64,000 nucleotides of DNA from Hydrogenophaga sp. (GCA_016741995.1 JACVCO010000017.1:25796-89795), one strand, 5' to 3'. Counted from the first letter of the stretch, positions 35,231-43,939 are shown. Made by a program: numbers and translations. The notes: a model not told the origin generated them from the letters alone.

Positions 35231-36139
35231 ATGAATAGCGACACCCGGTTCCTGCCCAGCATGCGCCAGCTGCGCGCCTTTGCCGCGGTCTATCACCTGC
35301 GCAAGGTGAGTGCCGCGGCCGAGCAACTCTCCGTCACGCAGTCGGCGGTGAGCCTGTCTCTGCGGCAACTGGAGGAGGGCCTGGGCGCGCGGCTGTTCGA
35401 ACGCACCACGCGCACCCTGCAACCCACGCAGGCCGCGCACGAGGCCATCGTGCTGGCCGAACGCATCCTGCGCGACGCCGAGGCGCTGGGCGCGGGCACG
35501 CTGGAGCTGTCCGAACTGCGGCGCGGGCGCGTGAGCGTGGCGATCACGCCCACGCTGGCCGAGCTGCTGCTGCCCGCGGCGGTGGTGCGTTTTCGCGAAC
35601 GCCACCCCGGTGTGCACATCGACATCAGCGATTGCGCGCCCGACCAGTTCGTGGCGCGCGTGGTGGGCGAGCAGGTGGATTTCGGCATCGGCGTGCCCGA
35701 GCAGTCCGGCGCCGACGTGGACACCGACACCCTGGTGCGCGACCACCTCGCGCTGGTCTGCCCGGCGGGGCACGCGCTCGCCGGCCGCACCCGCCTGCGC
35801 TGGGCCGATCTCGACGGCCACCCGGTCATCACCGTGCGCCCGGGCTACGGCGTGCGCCCGCTGATCGACGCCAGCGCCGCGCGCGCGGGCGTGCGGCTGC
35901 GCGTGGTGCACGAAGTGACCTTTCTGTCTACCGCCCTTTGGATGACGCGCGCCGGCATGGCCGTGGCCATCATGCCGGCAGCCTATGCGCGCGTGGCGCC
36001 GACGGGCGAGCTGGCGGTGCTGCCCCTGTCGGCACCGCGGGTGTCGCGCGACATCTGTGTCGTCACCAAGCGCGGGCGGGTGTTGTCGAACACCGCGCAG
36101 GCGCTGGTGGCCGAGATCCGGGCGGCGCTGCGCGGCTGA
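35231..36139 (+). CDS. LysR-family transcriptional regulator
   Basis: A 302-residue LysR regulator. The winged helix-turn-helix is at residues ~8-65 (MRQLRAFAAVYHLRKVSAAAEQLSVTQSAVSLSLRQLEEGLGARLFERTTR), followed by a periplasmic-binding-like effector domain (VSVAITPTLAELLLPAAVVRFRERHPGVHIDI). The ATG at 35231 fits the normal N-terminus; the open frame further upstream overlaps the divergent tctC. It is divergent from tctC-monooxygenase and likely controls them in response to a small aromatic or organic acid. Confidence 0.9.
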   Translation: MNSDTRFLPSMRQLRAFAAVYHLRKVSAAAEQLSVTQSAVSLSLRQLEEGLGARLFERTTRTLQPTQAAHEAIVLAERILRDAEALGAGTLELSELRRGRVSVAITPTLAELLLPAAVVRFRERHPGVHIDISDCAPDQFVARVVGEQVDFGIGVPEQSGADVDTDTLVRDHLALVCPAGHALAGRTRLRWADLDGHPVITVRPGYGVRPLIDASAARAGVRLRVVHEVTFLSTALWMTRAGMAVAIMPAAYARVAPTGELAVLPLSAPRVSRDICVVTKRGRVLSNTAQALVAEIRAALRG

Positions 36140-36237
36140 GGCGTTGCAATCGGTTTCGCCGACGCGGTGTTCAGGGCTTTCGCATGGGCGTACCCTGACC
36201 GACCTGCCAGAACGAACCGCCTGAACGACACGGGAGC

Positions 36238-37602
36238 ATGGCCATGACAACGCGCACGACATCCGCCGAACGGTTCCGCACCGAACACGACGCCTGGGGC
36301 GAGATCAACATCCCCGCCGACGCGCCCTGGGGCGCGCAGACGCAGCGCGCCATCGAGCACTTCGCCATCTCCACCGAACGCATGCCGGGCGAGCTGATCC
36401 ATGCGCTGGCGCTCATCAAGCGCTGCGCCGCGCAGGTGAACGCGGCGCTCGGCGCGCTCGACGCGCCGGTGGCCGAGTCCATCGTGCGGGCCGCCGACGC
36501 CGTGATCGCCGGCCAGTGGCCCGATGCGTTCCCACTCGCGGTGTGGCAAAGCGGTTCGGGCACGCAGAGCAACATGAACATGAACGAGGTGCTCGCGCAC
36601 ATCGCCTCCAGCAAGGCGCGCGTGGTGCACCCGAATGACGAGGTCAACATGGGCCAGTCGTCGAACGACGTGGTGCCCACCGCGATCCACGTGGCCGCGC
36701 TGCTGGGCTGCCAGCGCGCATTGCTGCCCGCGCTGGACGCGTTGCGCGACGCCCTGCGAACCCAGGCCGAGGGCGTGCAGGACTTGTTGAAGACCGGCCG
36801 CACCCACCTGCAGGGCGCGCTGCCCCTCACGCTGGGGCAGGAGATGCGGGCCTGGGTGGCGCAGCTCGACCAGGCGCGGCGCGGCGTGGGCGAGGCCATG
36901 GTGGCCGCGCAGGGCCTGGCCATCGGCGGCACGGCGGTGGGCAGCGGTGCCAACACCCACCCGCAGTTCGGCGAGCGCATGGCGCGCGCGCTGAGCGAAG
37001 CCACCGGCCTGGAGCTGCGCCGCGCCGACGACCCCTTCGCCGCGCAGGCCGCGCACGACGCGCTGGTGCAACTGCATGCCAGCCTGCGCGTGCTCGCCGT
37101 GGCGCTGCGCAAGATCGCCGACGACGTGCGCTGGATGGGCAGCCCCTGGCTCGGCGAGCTGCGCCTGCCCGCCAACGAGCCGGGCAGTTCCATCATGCCG
37201 GGCAAGGTGAACCCCACGCAGAGCGAATCGCTGCTCATGGTCACCGCGCAGGTGATGGGCAACGACGTCACCATCGGCTTCGCGAGCACGCTCGCGCAGT
37301 TCCAGATGCACGCGGCCAAACCGGTGCTCGCGCTCAACCTGCTGCAGAGCATCCGCCTGCTGGCCGACGGCATGCGCAGCTTCGAGCACCACTGCGTGCG
37401 CGGCATGCAGGCCGACCGCGAGCGCATCGAGGCCGCACTCTCGCCCGCCATGCTGCAGGCCACGCTGCTGGCCAAACACATCGGGCACGAAGAAGCGGCG
37501 GTGCTGTACCGCGACGCGCAGGCCAGCGGCCGGCCGCTGCGTGAGCTGGTGCTGGATCGTGGGCTGGCGAGCGCCGAGCAGTTCGACGCGTGGACGCGGT
37601 GA
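36238..37602 (+). CDS. fumC: Class II fumarate hydratase FumC
   Basis: Interconverts fumarate and malate in the TCA cycle; iron-independent, cytoplasmic homotetramer. 454 residues, a few fewer than usual at the ends. Key stretches: WGAQTQRAIEHFAIS, QSGSGTQSNMNMNEV, MGQSSNDVVPTAIH, GRTHLQGALPLTLGQE and the superfamily signature GSSIMPGKVNPTQ with the catalytic serine loop near residue 320. A second ATG six bases in is an alternative start. It ends four bases from the convergent hydrolase gene. The same fold includes 3-carboxymuconate cycloisomerase and aspartase, but these motifs favour fumarase. Confidence 0.92.
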   Translation: MAMTTRTTSAERFRTEHDAWGEINIPADAPWGAQTQRAIEHFAISTERMPGELIHALALIKRCAAQVNAALGALDAPVAESIVRAADAVIAGQWPDAFPLAVWQSGSGTQSNMNMNEVLAHIASSKARVVHPNDEVNMGQSSNDVVPTAIHVAALLGCQRALLPALDALRDALRTQAEGVQDLLKTGRTHLQGALPLTLGQEMRAWVAQLDQARRGVGEAMVAAQGLAIGGTAVGSGANTHPQFGERMARALSEATGLELRRADDPFAAQAAHDALVQLHASLRVLAVALRKIADDVRWMGSPWLGELRLPANEPGSSIMPGKVNPTQSESLLMVTAQVMGNDVTIGFASTLAQFQMHAAKPVLALNLLQSIRLLADGMRSFEHHCVRGMQADRERIEAALSPAMLQATLLAKHIGHEEAAVLYRDAQASGRPLRELVLDRGLASAEQFDAWTR

Positions 37603-37606
37603 GCGG

Positions 37607-38425
37607 CTAGTAAGCCCCGCCGCGCACGAAGCGCGCGATGCCCGCGGCCACCTCGGCGTCCTGGCCGTCGAAGCCGTGCGGTGAGCGGCCTTCGCAGGCC
37701 TGCGTCGGGTCGGCCGAAGCCGTGGGGCCGGGGCCACCCGTGACCGTAACCGCCTGCGAACGCGCGCTGCGCGTGGCCGCGATCAGGCGCGCCGATTCGG
37801 TGGGTGGCGAGCGCACGCAAGCATCTTGCGCGTGCACCACCACCAGCAAAGGGGCGGTGATGTCGGTCAGCGGCACGTCGAACACCGTTTGCCGCACCCA
37901 GGAGGCGCCGGAACTGCCGCGCACCACGGACGACGTGAGCACCATGCCGTCGGGCGCCGCGTCGCCACGCAGGCGCGCCGCGGCGTTGGCGGCCGAGATC
38001 GAGCCGCGGCTGGTGCCCACCACCCAGACCGTGCCGCCGGTGCGCGCGCGCACCGCAGCAATCAGGCGGCCGATGTCTTCCGCGTGCCCGGCCTGCCCGC
38101 GGTAGCCGCCCAGGCCGTCGGCGCCCTGGCGATCGGCGGGTGCGTCCACGAACACCGTGCCCAGGCCCGCGGCCTGGAACAGCGGCAGGGCTCGGTTGAG
38201 TGAGTTGCCCTTGAGCTTTTGCGCGCAGCCTTGCGCGTCCAGCGCGGCGTGGCCGCCGCCCCCGGGCAGCAGCACCAGCGTGACGGGTGGTTGCGCCGCG
38301 GGCGGCACGAAGGCGGCGCGCAGTTCACCGGCCGATGCGGTGGCGATGGCCAGTACCTCGCCACAGCCCTGCGCCCGCGCGGCCGTGGCCAACAGCAGCA
38401 GCGCGAGCAGGGCGGGGCGGCGCAC
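37607..38425 (-). CDS. Exported alpha/beta-hydrolase-like protein
   Basis: A 272-residue protein with a signal peptide (RRPALLALLLLATAARAQG). The mature part looks like an alpha/beta hydrolase: PVTLVLLPGGGG, a nucleophile elbow VVGTSRGSISA near residue 140 (G-x-S-x-G), an acid region VVVHAQDACV and a late histidine in SPHGFDGQD. There is no ATG at the right place; I chose the GTG at 38425 because it begins the signal peptide and GGAG lies six bases upstream. Role unknown; it sits 13 bases downstream of pcaF on the same strand, so it may be co-transcribed. Confidence 0.72.
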   Translation of the reverse strand: MRRPALLALLLLATAARAQGCGEVLAIATASAGELRAAFVPPAAQPPVTLVLLPGGGGHAALDAQGCAQKLKGNSLNRALPLFQAAGLGTVFVDAPADRQGADGLGGYRGQAGHAEDIGRLIAAVRARTGGTVWVVGTSRGSISAANAAARLRGDAAPDGMVLTSSVVRGSSGASWVRQTVFDVPLTDITAPLLVVVHAQDACVRSPPTESARLIAATRSARSQAVTVTGGPGPTASADPTQACEGRSPHGFDGQDAEVAAGIARFVRGGAY

Positions 38426-38438
38426 GGCCGTTCTCCGG

Positions 38439-39644
38439 TCAGACCTTTTCGACAACCAGGGCGATGCCCTGGCCAACGCCGATGCACATGGTGCACAGCG
38501 CGTAGCGCCCGCCCGTGTTGTGCAGGCGGTTGATGGCGGTGGTGACCAGGCGCGCGCCGCTGGCGCCCAGCGGGTGGCCCAGCGCAATGGCGCCGCCCCA
38601 GGCGTTCACGCGGGCGTCGTCGTCCTTCAGGCCCAGCATGCGCAGCACGGCAATGCCTTGTGCCGCGAAGGCCTCGTTGAGTTCGATCACGTCGAGCTGA
38701 TCGAGCGTGAGGCCGGTGAGTGCGAGCACCTTCTGGGTGGCGGGCGCGGGGCCGATGCCCATGACGCGCGGCGCCACGCCGGCGGTGGCCATGCCCACCA
38801 CGCGCGCCTTGGGCGTCAGGCCGTTCTTCGCGGCGATGGCTTCATCGGCCAGCAGCAGCGCACACGCGCCGTCGTTCACGCCGCTGGCGTTGCCCGCGGT
38901 CACGCTGCCGTCGGGCGACACCACGCCCTTGAGTTTGGCCAGTGCTTCCAGGCTGGTCTCGCGCGGGTGCTCGTCCTGGCTCACCACCACCGGGTCGCCT
39001 TTTTTCTGCGGGATGGTCACGGGCACGATCTCGCGCGCCAGGTGGCCGGCCTTCTGCGCGGTCACCGCCTTGAGCTGGCTGGCCAGGGCCATGCGGTCCT
39101 GCGCCTCGCGCTCGATCTTGTGGTCCACCGCCACGTTCTCGGCCGTCTCGGGCATCGAATCGACGCCGTACTGCGCCTTCATGAGCTTGTTGACGAAGCG
39201 CCAGCCGATGGTGGTGTCGTACACCGCGTTGGCGCGGCTGAAGGCGCTCTCGGCTTTGGGCATCACGAAGGGCGCGCGGCTCATGCTCTCCACGCCGCCG
39301 GCAATCATCAGGCCCGCCTCACCGGCCTTGATGGCGCGCGCCGCGCTGCCCACGGCGTCCAGCCCCGAGCCGCACAGGCGGTTGATGGTGGCGCCCGCCA
39401 CGTCGATGGGCAGGCCGGCCAGCAGCGCGGCCATGCGCGCCACGTTGCGGTTGTCTTCGCCGGCCTGATTGGCGCAGCCGTAGAGCACGTCGGCCACGGT
39501 GGCCCAGTCCACGTTCGGGTTGCGCTGCATCAGCGCCTTGATGGGCAGGGCGGCCAGGTCGTCGGTGCGCACGCTGGAGAGCGCGCCGCCGTAGCGGCCG
39601 AAGGGCGTGCGGATGGCGTCGCAGATGAAGGCTTGTTTCGTCAT
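38439..39644 (-). CDS. pcaF: 3-Oxoadipyl-CoA thiolase (beta-ketoadipyl-CoA thiolase)
   Basis: Cleaves 3-oxoadipyl-CoA to succinyl-CoA and acetyl-CoA, the last step of the beta-ketoadipate pathway. 401 residues. Catalytic cysteine in [12 protein letters not shown] (~residue 90), histidine in [10 protein letters not shown] and second cysteine in [10 protein letters not shown]. The stretches [24 protein letters not shown] and [30 protein letters not shown] are typical of PcaF rather than general acetoacetyl-CoA thiolases. Third gene of pcaI-pcaJ-pcaF. Confidence 0.92.
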   Translation of the reverse strand: MTKQAFICDAIRTPFGRYGGALSSVRTDDLAALPIKALMQRNPNVDWATVADVLYGCANQAGEDNRNVARMAALLAGLPIDVAGATINRLCGSGLDAVGSAARAIKAGEAGLMIAGGVESMSRAPFVMPKAESAFSRANAVYDTTIGWRFVNKLMKAQYGVDSMPETAENVAVDHKIEREAQDRMALASQLKAVTAQKAGHLAREIVPVTIPQKKGDPVVVSQDEHPRETSLEALAKLKGVVSPDGSVTAGNASGVNDGACALLLADEAIAAKNGLTPKARVVGMATAGVAPRVMGIGPAPATQKVLALTGLTLDQLDVIELNEAFAAQGIAVLRMLGLKDDDARVNAWGGAIALGHPLGASGARLVTTAINRLHNTGGRYALCTMCIGVGQGIALVVEKV

Positions 39645-39663
39645 GGGGTCTCCGGAGAAAAAT

Positions 39664-40308
39664 TCAGGCGGCGGTGATCGGCAAGCCGACCAGGCGCTGC
39701 AGTTCGTCGAGCGACAGCCCGTCCACCGCGTCGATCAGCCGCAAACCCTGCGGCGTGCAGTCGAGTGTGGCGAGGTCGCTGTAGATGCGCTTCACACAGC
39801 CGATGCCGGTGAGCGGGTAGCTGCATTGCGCCACGATCTTGCTCTCACCCTTCTTGGTGAGCAGGTCCATCATCACCCAGGTCTGTTTGGCGCCGATGGC
39901 AAGGTCCATCGCACCGCCCACCGCCGGGATGCTGCCGGGCTCGCCCGTGCTCCAGTTGGCCAGGTCGCCCGTGGCCGACACCTGGAAGGCGCCGAGCACG
40001 CAGATGTCGAGGTGGCCGCCGCGCATCATGCCGAAGCTGTCGGCGTGGTGGAAGAAGGCGCCGCCGGGCAGCAGCGTCACCGGCTGTTTGCCGGCGTTGA
40101 TGAGGTCGTAGTCCTCCTGCCCCGCGGCGGGCGCCGGGCCCATGCCCAGAATGCCGTTCTCGCTCTGCAGGATCACCTCGCGCCCGGCGGGAATGTGGTT
40201 GGCCACCAGCGTGGGCTGGCCGATGCCGAGGTTCACATAGGCACCGTCAAAGATGTCCTGCGCCACGCGCTTCGCGAGCTCGTCTTTCGTTCTGCGCACG
40301 TAACTCAT
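39664..40308 (-). CDS. pcaJ: 3-Oxoadipate CoA-transferase subunit B
   Basis: Beta subunit of a family I CoA transferase that moves CoA from succinyl-CoA to 3-oxoadipate. 214 residues. The catalytic glutamate is in the signature SENGILGMG near residue 50, followed by DLINAGKQPVTLLPGGAFFHHADSFGMMRGGHLD. The ATG overlaps the subunit A stop by four bases. Closely similar enzymes use acetoacetate; the pcaF neighbour favours 3-oxoadipate. Confidence 0.9.
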   Translation of the reverse strand: MSYVRRTKDELAKRVAQDIFDGAYVNLGIGQPTLVANHIPAGREVILQSENGILGMGPAPAAGQEDYDLINAGKQPVTLLPGGAFFHHADSFGMMRGGHLDICVLGAFQVSATGDLANWSTGEPGSIPAVGGAMDLAIGAKQTWVMMDLLTKKGESKIVAQCSYPLTGIGCVKRIYSDLATLDCTPQGLRLIDAVDGLSLDELQRLVGLPITAA

Positions 40309-41021
40309 GCGGCCTCCTTGAAGCCGCCGGCCTGCGTGGCCACGCGGGGAATCTGCACCACCGCGCTCACGTGGATACCCGGCGTGACGATGGCCTCGGG
40401 GTCGAGCGTGCCGAGTTCGGCGATCTCGAACACGCTGGCCACGGTGTGCTTCGCGGCGGTCGCCATCACCGGGCCGAAGTTGCGCGCGGCCTTGCGGTAG
40501 GTGAGGTTGCCCCAGCGGTCGCCGCGCTCGGCCTTGATGAGCGCCACATCGCCGTGGATCGGGTACTCCAGCACATAGGGCCGGCCGTTGATGACGCGGG
40601 TCTCCTTCGGCGAACCGTCGGCGTTCTTGGCGAGTTCGGTGCCGAAGCCGGTGGGCGTGAAGAACGCCCCCACGCCCGCGCCCGCGGCGCGCAGCCGCTC
40701 GGCCAGGTTGCCCTGCGGCACCAGTTCCAGCTCCAGCGCGCCGCTGCGGTACAGGCCGTCGAACACGTGGCTGTCGGCCTGGCGCGGAAAGCTGCAGATG
40801 ATCTTGCGCACCCGCCCGGCCTTGAGCAGCGCGGCCAGCCCGTGGTCGCCGTTGCCGGCGTTGTTGTTCACCACGGTCAGGTCGCGCGCGCCCTGTTCGA
40901 TCAGGCCGTCGATGAGTTCGTTGGGAATGCCGGCGGTGCCGAAGCCGCCGATGAGCACGGTGGCGCCATCGCGCACACCCTGCAGGGCCTCGGCCACCGA
41001 GGCGGCGATCTTGTTGATCAC
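40305..41021 (-). CDS. pcaI: 3-Oxoadipate CoA-transferase subunit A
   Basis: Alpha subunit of the same CoA transferase, 238 residues. The family block TVLIGGFGTAGIPNELIDGLIEQGARDLTVVNNNAG and the glycine-rich GVGAFFTPTGFGTEL are visible, as is YVLEYPIHGDVALIKA. I chose the GTG at 41021, with GGAGACAA eight bases upstream; the frame remains open further but enters the operator region. It is divergent from the IclR regulator. Confidence 0.9.
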   Translation of the reverse strand: MINKIAASVAEALQGVRDGATVLIGGFGTAGIPNELIDGLIEQGARDLTVVNNNAGNGDHGLAALLKAGRVRKIICSFPRQADSHVFDGLYRSGALELELVPQGNLAERLRAAGAGVGAFFTPTGFGTELAKNADGSPKETRVINGRPYVLEYPIHGDVALIKAERGDRWGNLTYRKAARNFGPVMATAAKHTVASVFEIAELGTLDPEAIVTPGIHVSAVVQIPRVATQAGGFKEAA

Positions 41022-41047
41022 GGGCTTGTCTCCGGGGAAGGGTTGGT

Positions 41048-41081
41048 GTTCTAATGACGAACAGTTGTTCGATTGACGAAT
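41048..41081. promoter_or_regulatory. Tandem imperfect palindromes, likely IclR/PcaR operator
   Basis: Two related 15-base imperfect palindromes, GTTCTAATGACGAAC (41048-41062) and GTTCGATTGACGAAT (41067-41081), repeat with a 19-base period in the 84-base gap between pcaI and the IclR gene. Each has GTTC/GAAC-type ends. Nearly two helical turns apart on the same face suits binding of an IclR dimer pair that controls both directions. Confidence 0.55.
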
Positions 41082-41105
41082 CATTCTATTCGCGCCCCCC
41101 AAGCC

Positions 41106-41912
41106 ATGGCAACCCGAGCCCGTCGCGAACCCGACGCCCCCACCCCCGGCGATGGCTACGTGCAGTCCTTCGCGCGCGGGCTGGAGGTCATCCGCTCCTT
41201 CAGCGCCGAGGCGAGCGCGCAGACGCTGTCCGAAGTGGCCGCGCGCAGCGGCCTCACGCGCGCGGGCGCCCGGCGCATCCTGCTCACGCTGCAGGCGCTG
41301 GGCTATGTGGCGAGCGACGGCAAGCTCTACCGCCTCACCCCGCGCATCCTTGACCTGGGTTTCGCCTACCTCACGTCCATGCCGATCTGGAATCTGGCCG
41401 AGCCGGTGATGGAGCGCCTGGCCGACGCCGTGGGCGAAAGCTGCTCGGCCGCCGTGCTGGACGGCACCGACATCGTCTACGTGCTGCGCGTGCACACGCA
41501 CAAGATCGTGGCGCTGAACCTGAACGTGGGCACGCGCCTGCCGGCCTACTGCACGTCACTGGGCCGGGTGCTGCTGGCGGGGCTGGACGACGCCGAGGTG
41601 AAGGCGCGGCTGAAGGCGAGCGACTTGCGAGCCAACACGCGCCACACTGAAACCAGCGTGGCCGAGCTGCTGGCGCGCGTGCAGCAGGTGCGCCGGCAGG
41701 GCTGGGCGCTGGTGAATCAGGAGCTGGAGGAGGGCCTCATCTCCATCGCCGCGCCGGTGAAGAACCGGGCGGGTTCTGTCGTTGCTGCGCTCAACGTTTC
41801 AGGGCAGGCGAACCGCACTTCGGCGGCGGTGATGAAGGACAGCTTGTTGCCGAAGCTGCGGGCGGCGGCGGATGAGGTGTCTTCGTTGTTGGCGCAGACG
41901 GGGCGGGGGTGA
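41106..41912 (+). CDS. IclR-family regulator, PcaR/PcaU-like
   Basis: A 268-residue IclR regulator. The N-terminal winged helix-turn-helix covers residues ~15-80 (SFARGLEVIRSFSAEASAQTLSEVAARSGLTRAGARRILLTLQALGYV), followed by the effector-binding domain with SCSAAVLDGTDIVYVLRV, LPAYCTSLGRVLLAGL and INQ-like QELEEGLISIAAPV. The sequence is of the PcaR/PobR subgroup that senses 3-oxoadipate or related aromatics. I chose the ATG at 41106. It is divergent from pcaIJF, the expected target. Confidence 0.9.
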   Translation: MATRARREPDAPTPGDGYVQSFARGLEVIRSFSAEASAQTLSEVAARSGLTRAGARRILLTLQALGYVASDGKLYRLTPRILDLGFAYLTSMPIWNLAEPVMERLADAVGESCSAAVLDGTDIVYVLRVHTHKIVALNLNVGTRLPAYCTSLGRVLLAGLDDAEVKARLKASDLRANTRHTETSVAELLARVQQVRRQGWALVNQELEEGLISIAAPVKNRAGSVVAALNVSGQANRTSAAVMKDSLLPKLRAAADEVSSLLAQTGRG

Positions 41913-41937
41913 GTCTTCTTGCCTGCTTGGCTGGCGA

Positions 41938-42176
41938 GCCGAGGGCTTGGGCCATGGGCTGGTGGGCTTCACTGCGCTGCCCCTTGCTGCGCAAGGGGTT
42001 CGCTGCGGTGCTCGGGTGACAGGCTGTGCGGCATAACTCGCTGCATGCGCTGCGCGCATTCCGCTCGAACAGATGCCGCAAGTCAGTTCACGAAGCGCGC
42101 TGCGCGCGCCAGCCCGTCACCCTGCGCTCCTCGCCAGCGCACAGGCGCCCCCCAGCCCATGGCCCAAGCCCTCGGC
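41938..42176. repeat. Palindromic intergenic repeat element with 25-base perfect inverted ends
   Basis: The segment is bounded by perfect 25-base inverted repeats (41938-41962 and 42152-42176). Inside, 42014-42026 pairs with 42110-42122 (12 of 13), and CCCCTTGC-TGC-GCAAGGGG at 41980-41998 is a strong local hairpin. The whole 239 bases could fold back on itself. It fills most of the gene-free stretch 41913-42269. It has no open reading frame that looks real. From memory, similar GC-rich palindromic intergenic sequences recur in Comamonadaceae genomes; this was not checked. Confidence 0.65.
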
Positions 42177-42269
42177 GGGGGCAGATCAATGTCTGTGATT
42201 TGGTGGGGCATCGAGAACGCCGACTAGGATGATGCGTATCAGCCGAACGCCGTCGTTTAACGAATCGCT

Positions 42270-42920
42270 ATGACCTATTTGAACGGAAAGATCGTCGTCA
42301 AGCATGGGCAGCATCGACTGTTCAGCACCGTTCACGCGTACGTCCTCTTCAATGCCTGCGTCGTTCGCAGTATCAGAACGATGATCAGGCGGCCGAATTG
42401 GGAAGTTGGTGCACCCCTGTGGACTGCTGGTCAGTTCACGCGGGCAAATTCGTTGCAATTCCCGCTTGAGGTTCGCCTGCCGGAGATCGGTCCTATCGAG
42501 CACATGATGGCTGGTACCACGCCCACGAGCATCTTGATCGGTGTCGAGCCAGCAGCTAACTTACCAGCGCATCAGACCGCTCGTGCTTTGGGTACCAACC
42601 TCGACATTCTCGGTGCGCTATTCACAACGTTTTTCGAGGTCGGAAAAGAATGGTTGCTCGCAAATGTGAGCGCAGATCCGCGAGGATGGCCTCCCACTTG
42701 GCGGTTCGCTCGACTGGTGAGAAATTCGATCGCTCACGGAGGGGCGCTTCACATAACCAACGCTAACGCTGCGTCGGAAAGTTGGTATGCGTTGACCTAC
42801 TCCTCTGCACTGAACAACAAGAAGATCATTGGAACTGACCTCGGTACGGGAGACTTGCTGATTCTCCTTTTGGAGATGTCGGACTCGCTGGATGCGCTAG
42901 GCGCACCATTGCCGCCATAG
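42270..42920 (+). CDS. Hypothetical protein with a HEPN-like RNxxxH motif
   Basis: A 216-residue protein of no family I can name. It is mostly helical with no signal peptide. Near residue 150 it has RFARLVRNSIAHGGAL; RNSIAH fits the R-x4-H motif with a polar residue after the arginine that marks HEPN domains, many of which are RNases in toxin-antitoxin and phage-defence systems. The helix before it, NLDILGALFTTFFEVGKEWLL, would be the partner helix. Base composition is clearly more AT-rich than the neighbours, suggesting transfer. No antitoxin-like or nucleotidyltransferase partner is adjacent. The RNase idea is inference from the motif only. Confidence 0.6.
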   Translation: MTYLNGKIVVKHGQHRLFSTVHAYVLFNACVVRSIRTMIRRPNWEVGAPLWTAGQFTRANSLQFPLEVRLPEIGPIEHMMAGTTPTSILIGVEPAANLPAHQTARALGTNLDILGALFTTFFEVGKEWLLANVSADPRGWPPTWRFARLVRNSIAHGGALHITNANAASESWYALTYSSALNNKKIIGTDLGTGDLLILLLEMSDSLDALGAPLPP

Positions 42921-43120
42921 CCGAAAGCCGGTGCCAACGCCCTCCTGTTGGACGCCGACACTGTGGCTGAATTTGTATCGTTTACCGACAATGGTTGCCT
43001 CGCGCCGAGGACGTAGAGCTCGATGCGCTTGCTTGGAAGAGGCTCTCGACAGATGTCTAGCGTTAGAGCACCCAAGACGTCGCCGTCAGGCGAGGGGCTG
43101 TGCCCGCCACAAAAGCAGGC
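42921..43120 (+). other. AT-richer non-coding stretch with a possible gene remnant
   Basis: No convincing complete gene. One frame on the + strand reads ANALLLDADTVAEFVSFTDN and stops at a TAG near 43016, which looks like a short coding remnant without a start. The composition matches the HEPN-like gene before it, so the two probably arrived together. Confidence 0.3.
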
Positions 43121-43939
43121 TCAACCGGAACTGCCCAACACCGCCCTAGGCGCCCTTCCAAACTGCTTCGCAAACATCTTCCCGAACGCCGACGCGCTGC
43201 CATACCCCAGTTCCAGCCCGATCTGGCCCACATTCATCCCCAATTCCGACAACGCGAACGCGCGCATCAGCCGGGCCTGCTGGCGCCAGCGGTGCAGGCT
43301 CAGGCCGGTCTCTTGCGGGAACAGGCGGATCACGCTGCGTTCGGACAGGCCCACCTGCTTGCCCAGTTCGGCGATGGAAGCGGGCAGGCCGGGGTCTTCG
43401 ATGAGGCGCTGGCACAGGCGGGCCAGGCGCTTGTCGGTGGGCAGCTTGAGTGAGAGGGGCCGCGCTTCCAGCGCGCCCAGCTCGTCCACGATCAGCGACA
43501 TCAGGCGGCCGTCGGGGCTGTCCCATTCGTACTGCGGCGGGATGGTCATGGCGCGCAGGATGAGTTCGCGCAGCAGCGGGGTGACGGCCAGCACGTGGCA
43601 GCCGTCGCCCAGCGCGGGCACGGTGTCGCGCCAGAAGTAGAGGGTGCGCATCTCCACCGCGGTGTCCATGTGGATCTGGTGCGCCACGTGCGCGGGCATC
43701 CACATGCCGTGGCTGGGCGGGATCGTCCAGATCACGCCGCGGGCCTCGATCGTCATGACGCCGTGGATGGCGTAGATGAACTGGTCGCGCGCGTGCTGGT
43801 GCGCGGCGATCACGGTGCCGGCCGGGTCCGACCGGGCGAGCGCGGCCACCGGGCGCGGCACGCGGTTGGCGGCTTCGGCCTCGGTGCTGGGCCCGCGGCG
43901 CAAGAGCGGGCTGGGCTGGCTTGGCGGTTTTGATCGCAT
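43121..43939 (-). CDS. AraC-family transcriptional regulator with cupin sensor domain
   Basis: A 272-residue regulator. Residues ~30-110 form a cupin-like sensor (AAHQHARDQFIYAIHGVMTIEARGVIWTIPPSHGMWMPAHVAHQI). The C-terminal two helix-turn-helix motifs of AraC include ASIAELGKQVGLSERSVIRLFPQETGLSLHRWRQQARLMRAF and GLELGYGSASAFGKMFAKQFGRAPRAV. Divergent from the MFS gene with 54 bases between, the usual pairing of an AraC regulator and an exporter. Confidence 0.9.
   Translation of the reverse strand: MRSKPPSQPSPLLRRGPSTEAEAANRVPRPVAALARSDPAGTVIAAHQHARDQFIYAIHGVMTIEARGVIWTIPPSHGMWMPAHVAHQIHMDTAVEMRTLYFWRDTVPALGDGCHVLAVTPLLRELILRAMTIPPQYEWDSPDGRLMSLIVDELGALEARPLSLKLPTDKRLARLCQRLIEDPGLPASIAELGKQVGLSERSVIRLFPQETGLSLHRWRQQARLMRAFALSELGMNVGQIGLELGYGSASAFGKMFAKQFGRAPRAVLGSSG

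Noticed and set aside
41791..42081. Leftward 96-residue open frame over the palindromic element
   Set aside because: It lies within the inverted-repeat structure and the IclR 3' end, has no start signal and low-complexity sequence; the element reads better as a non-coding repeat.
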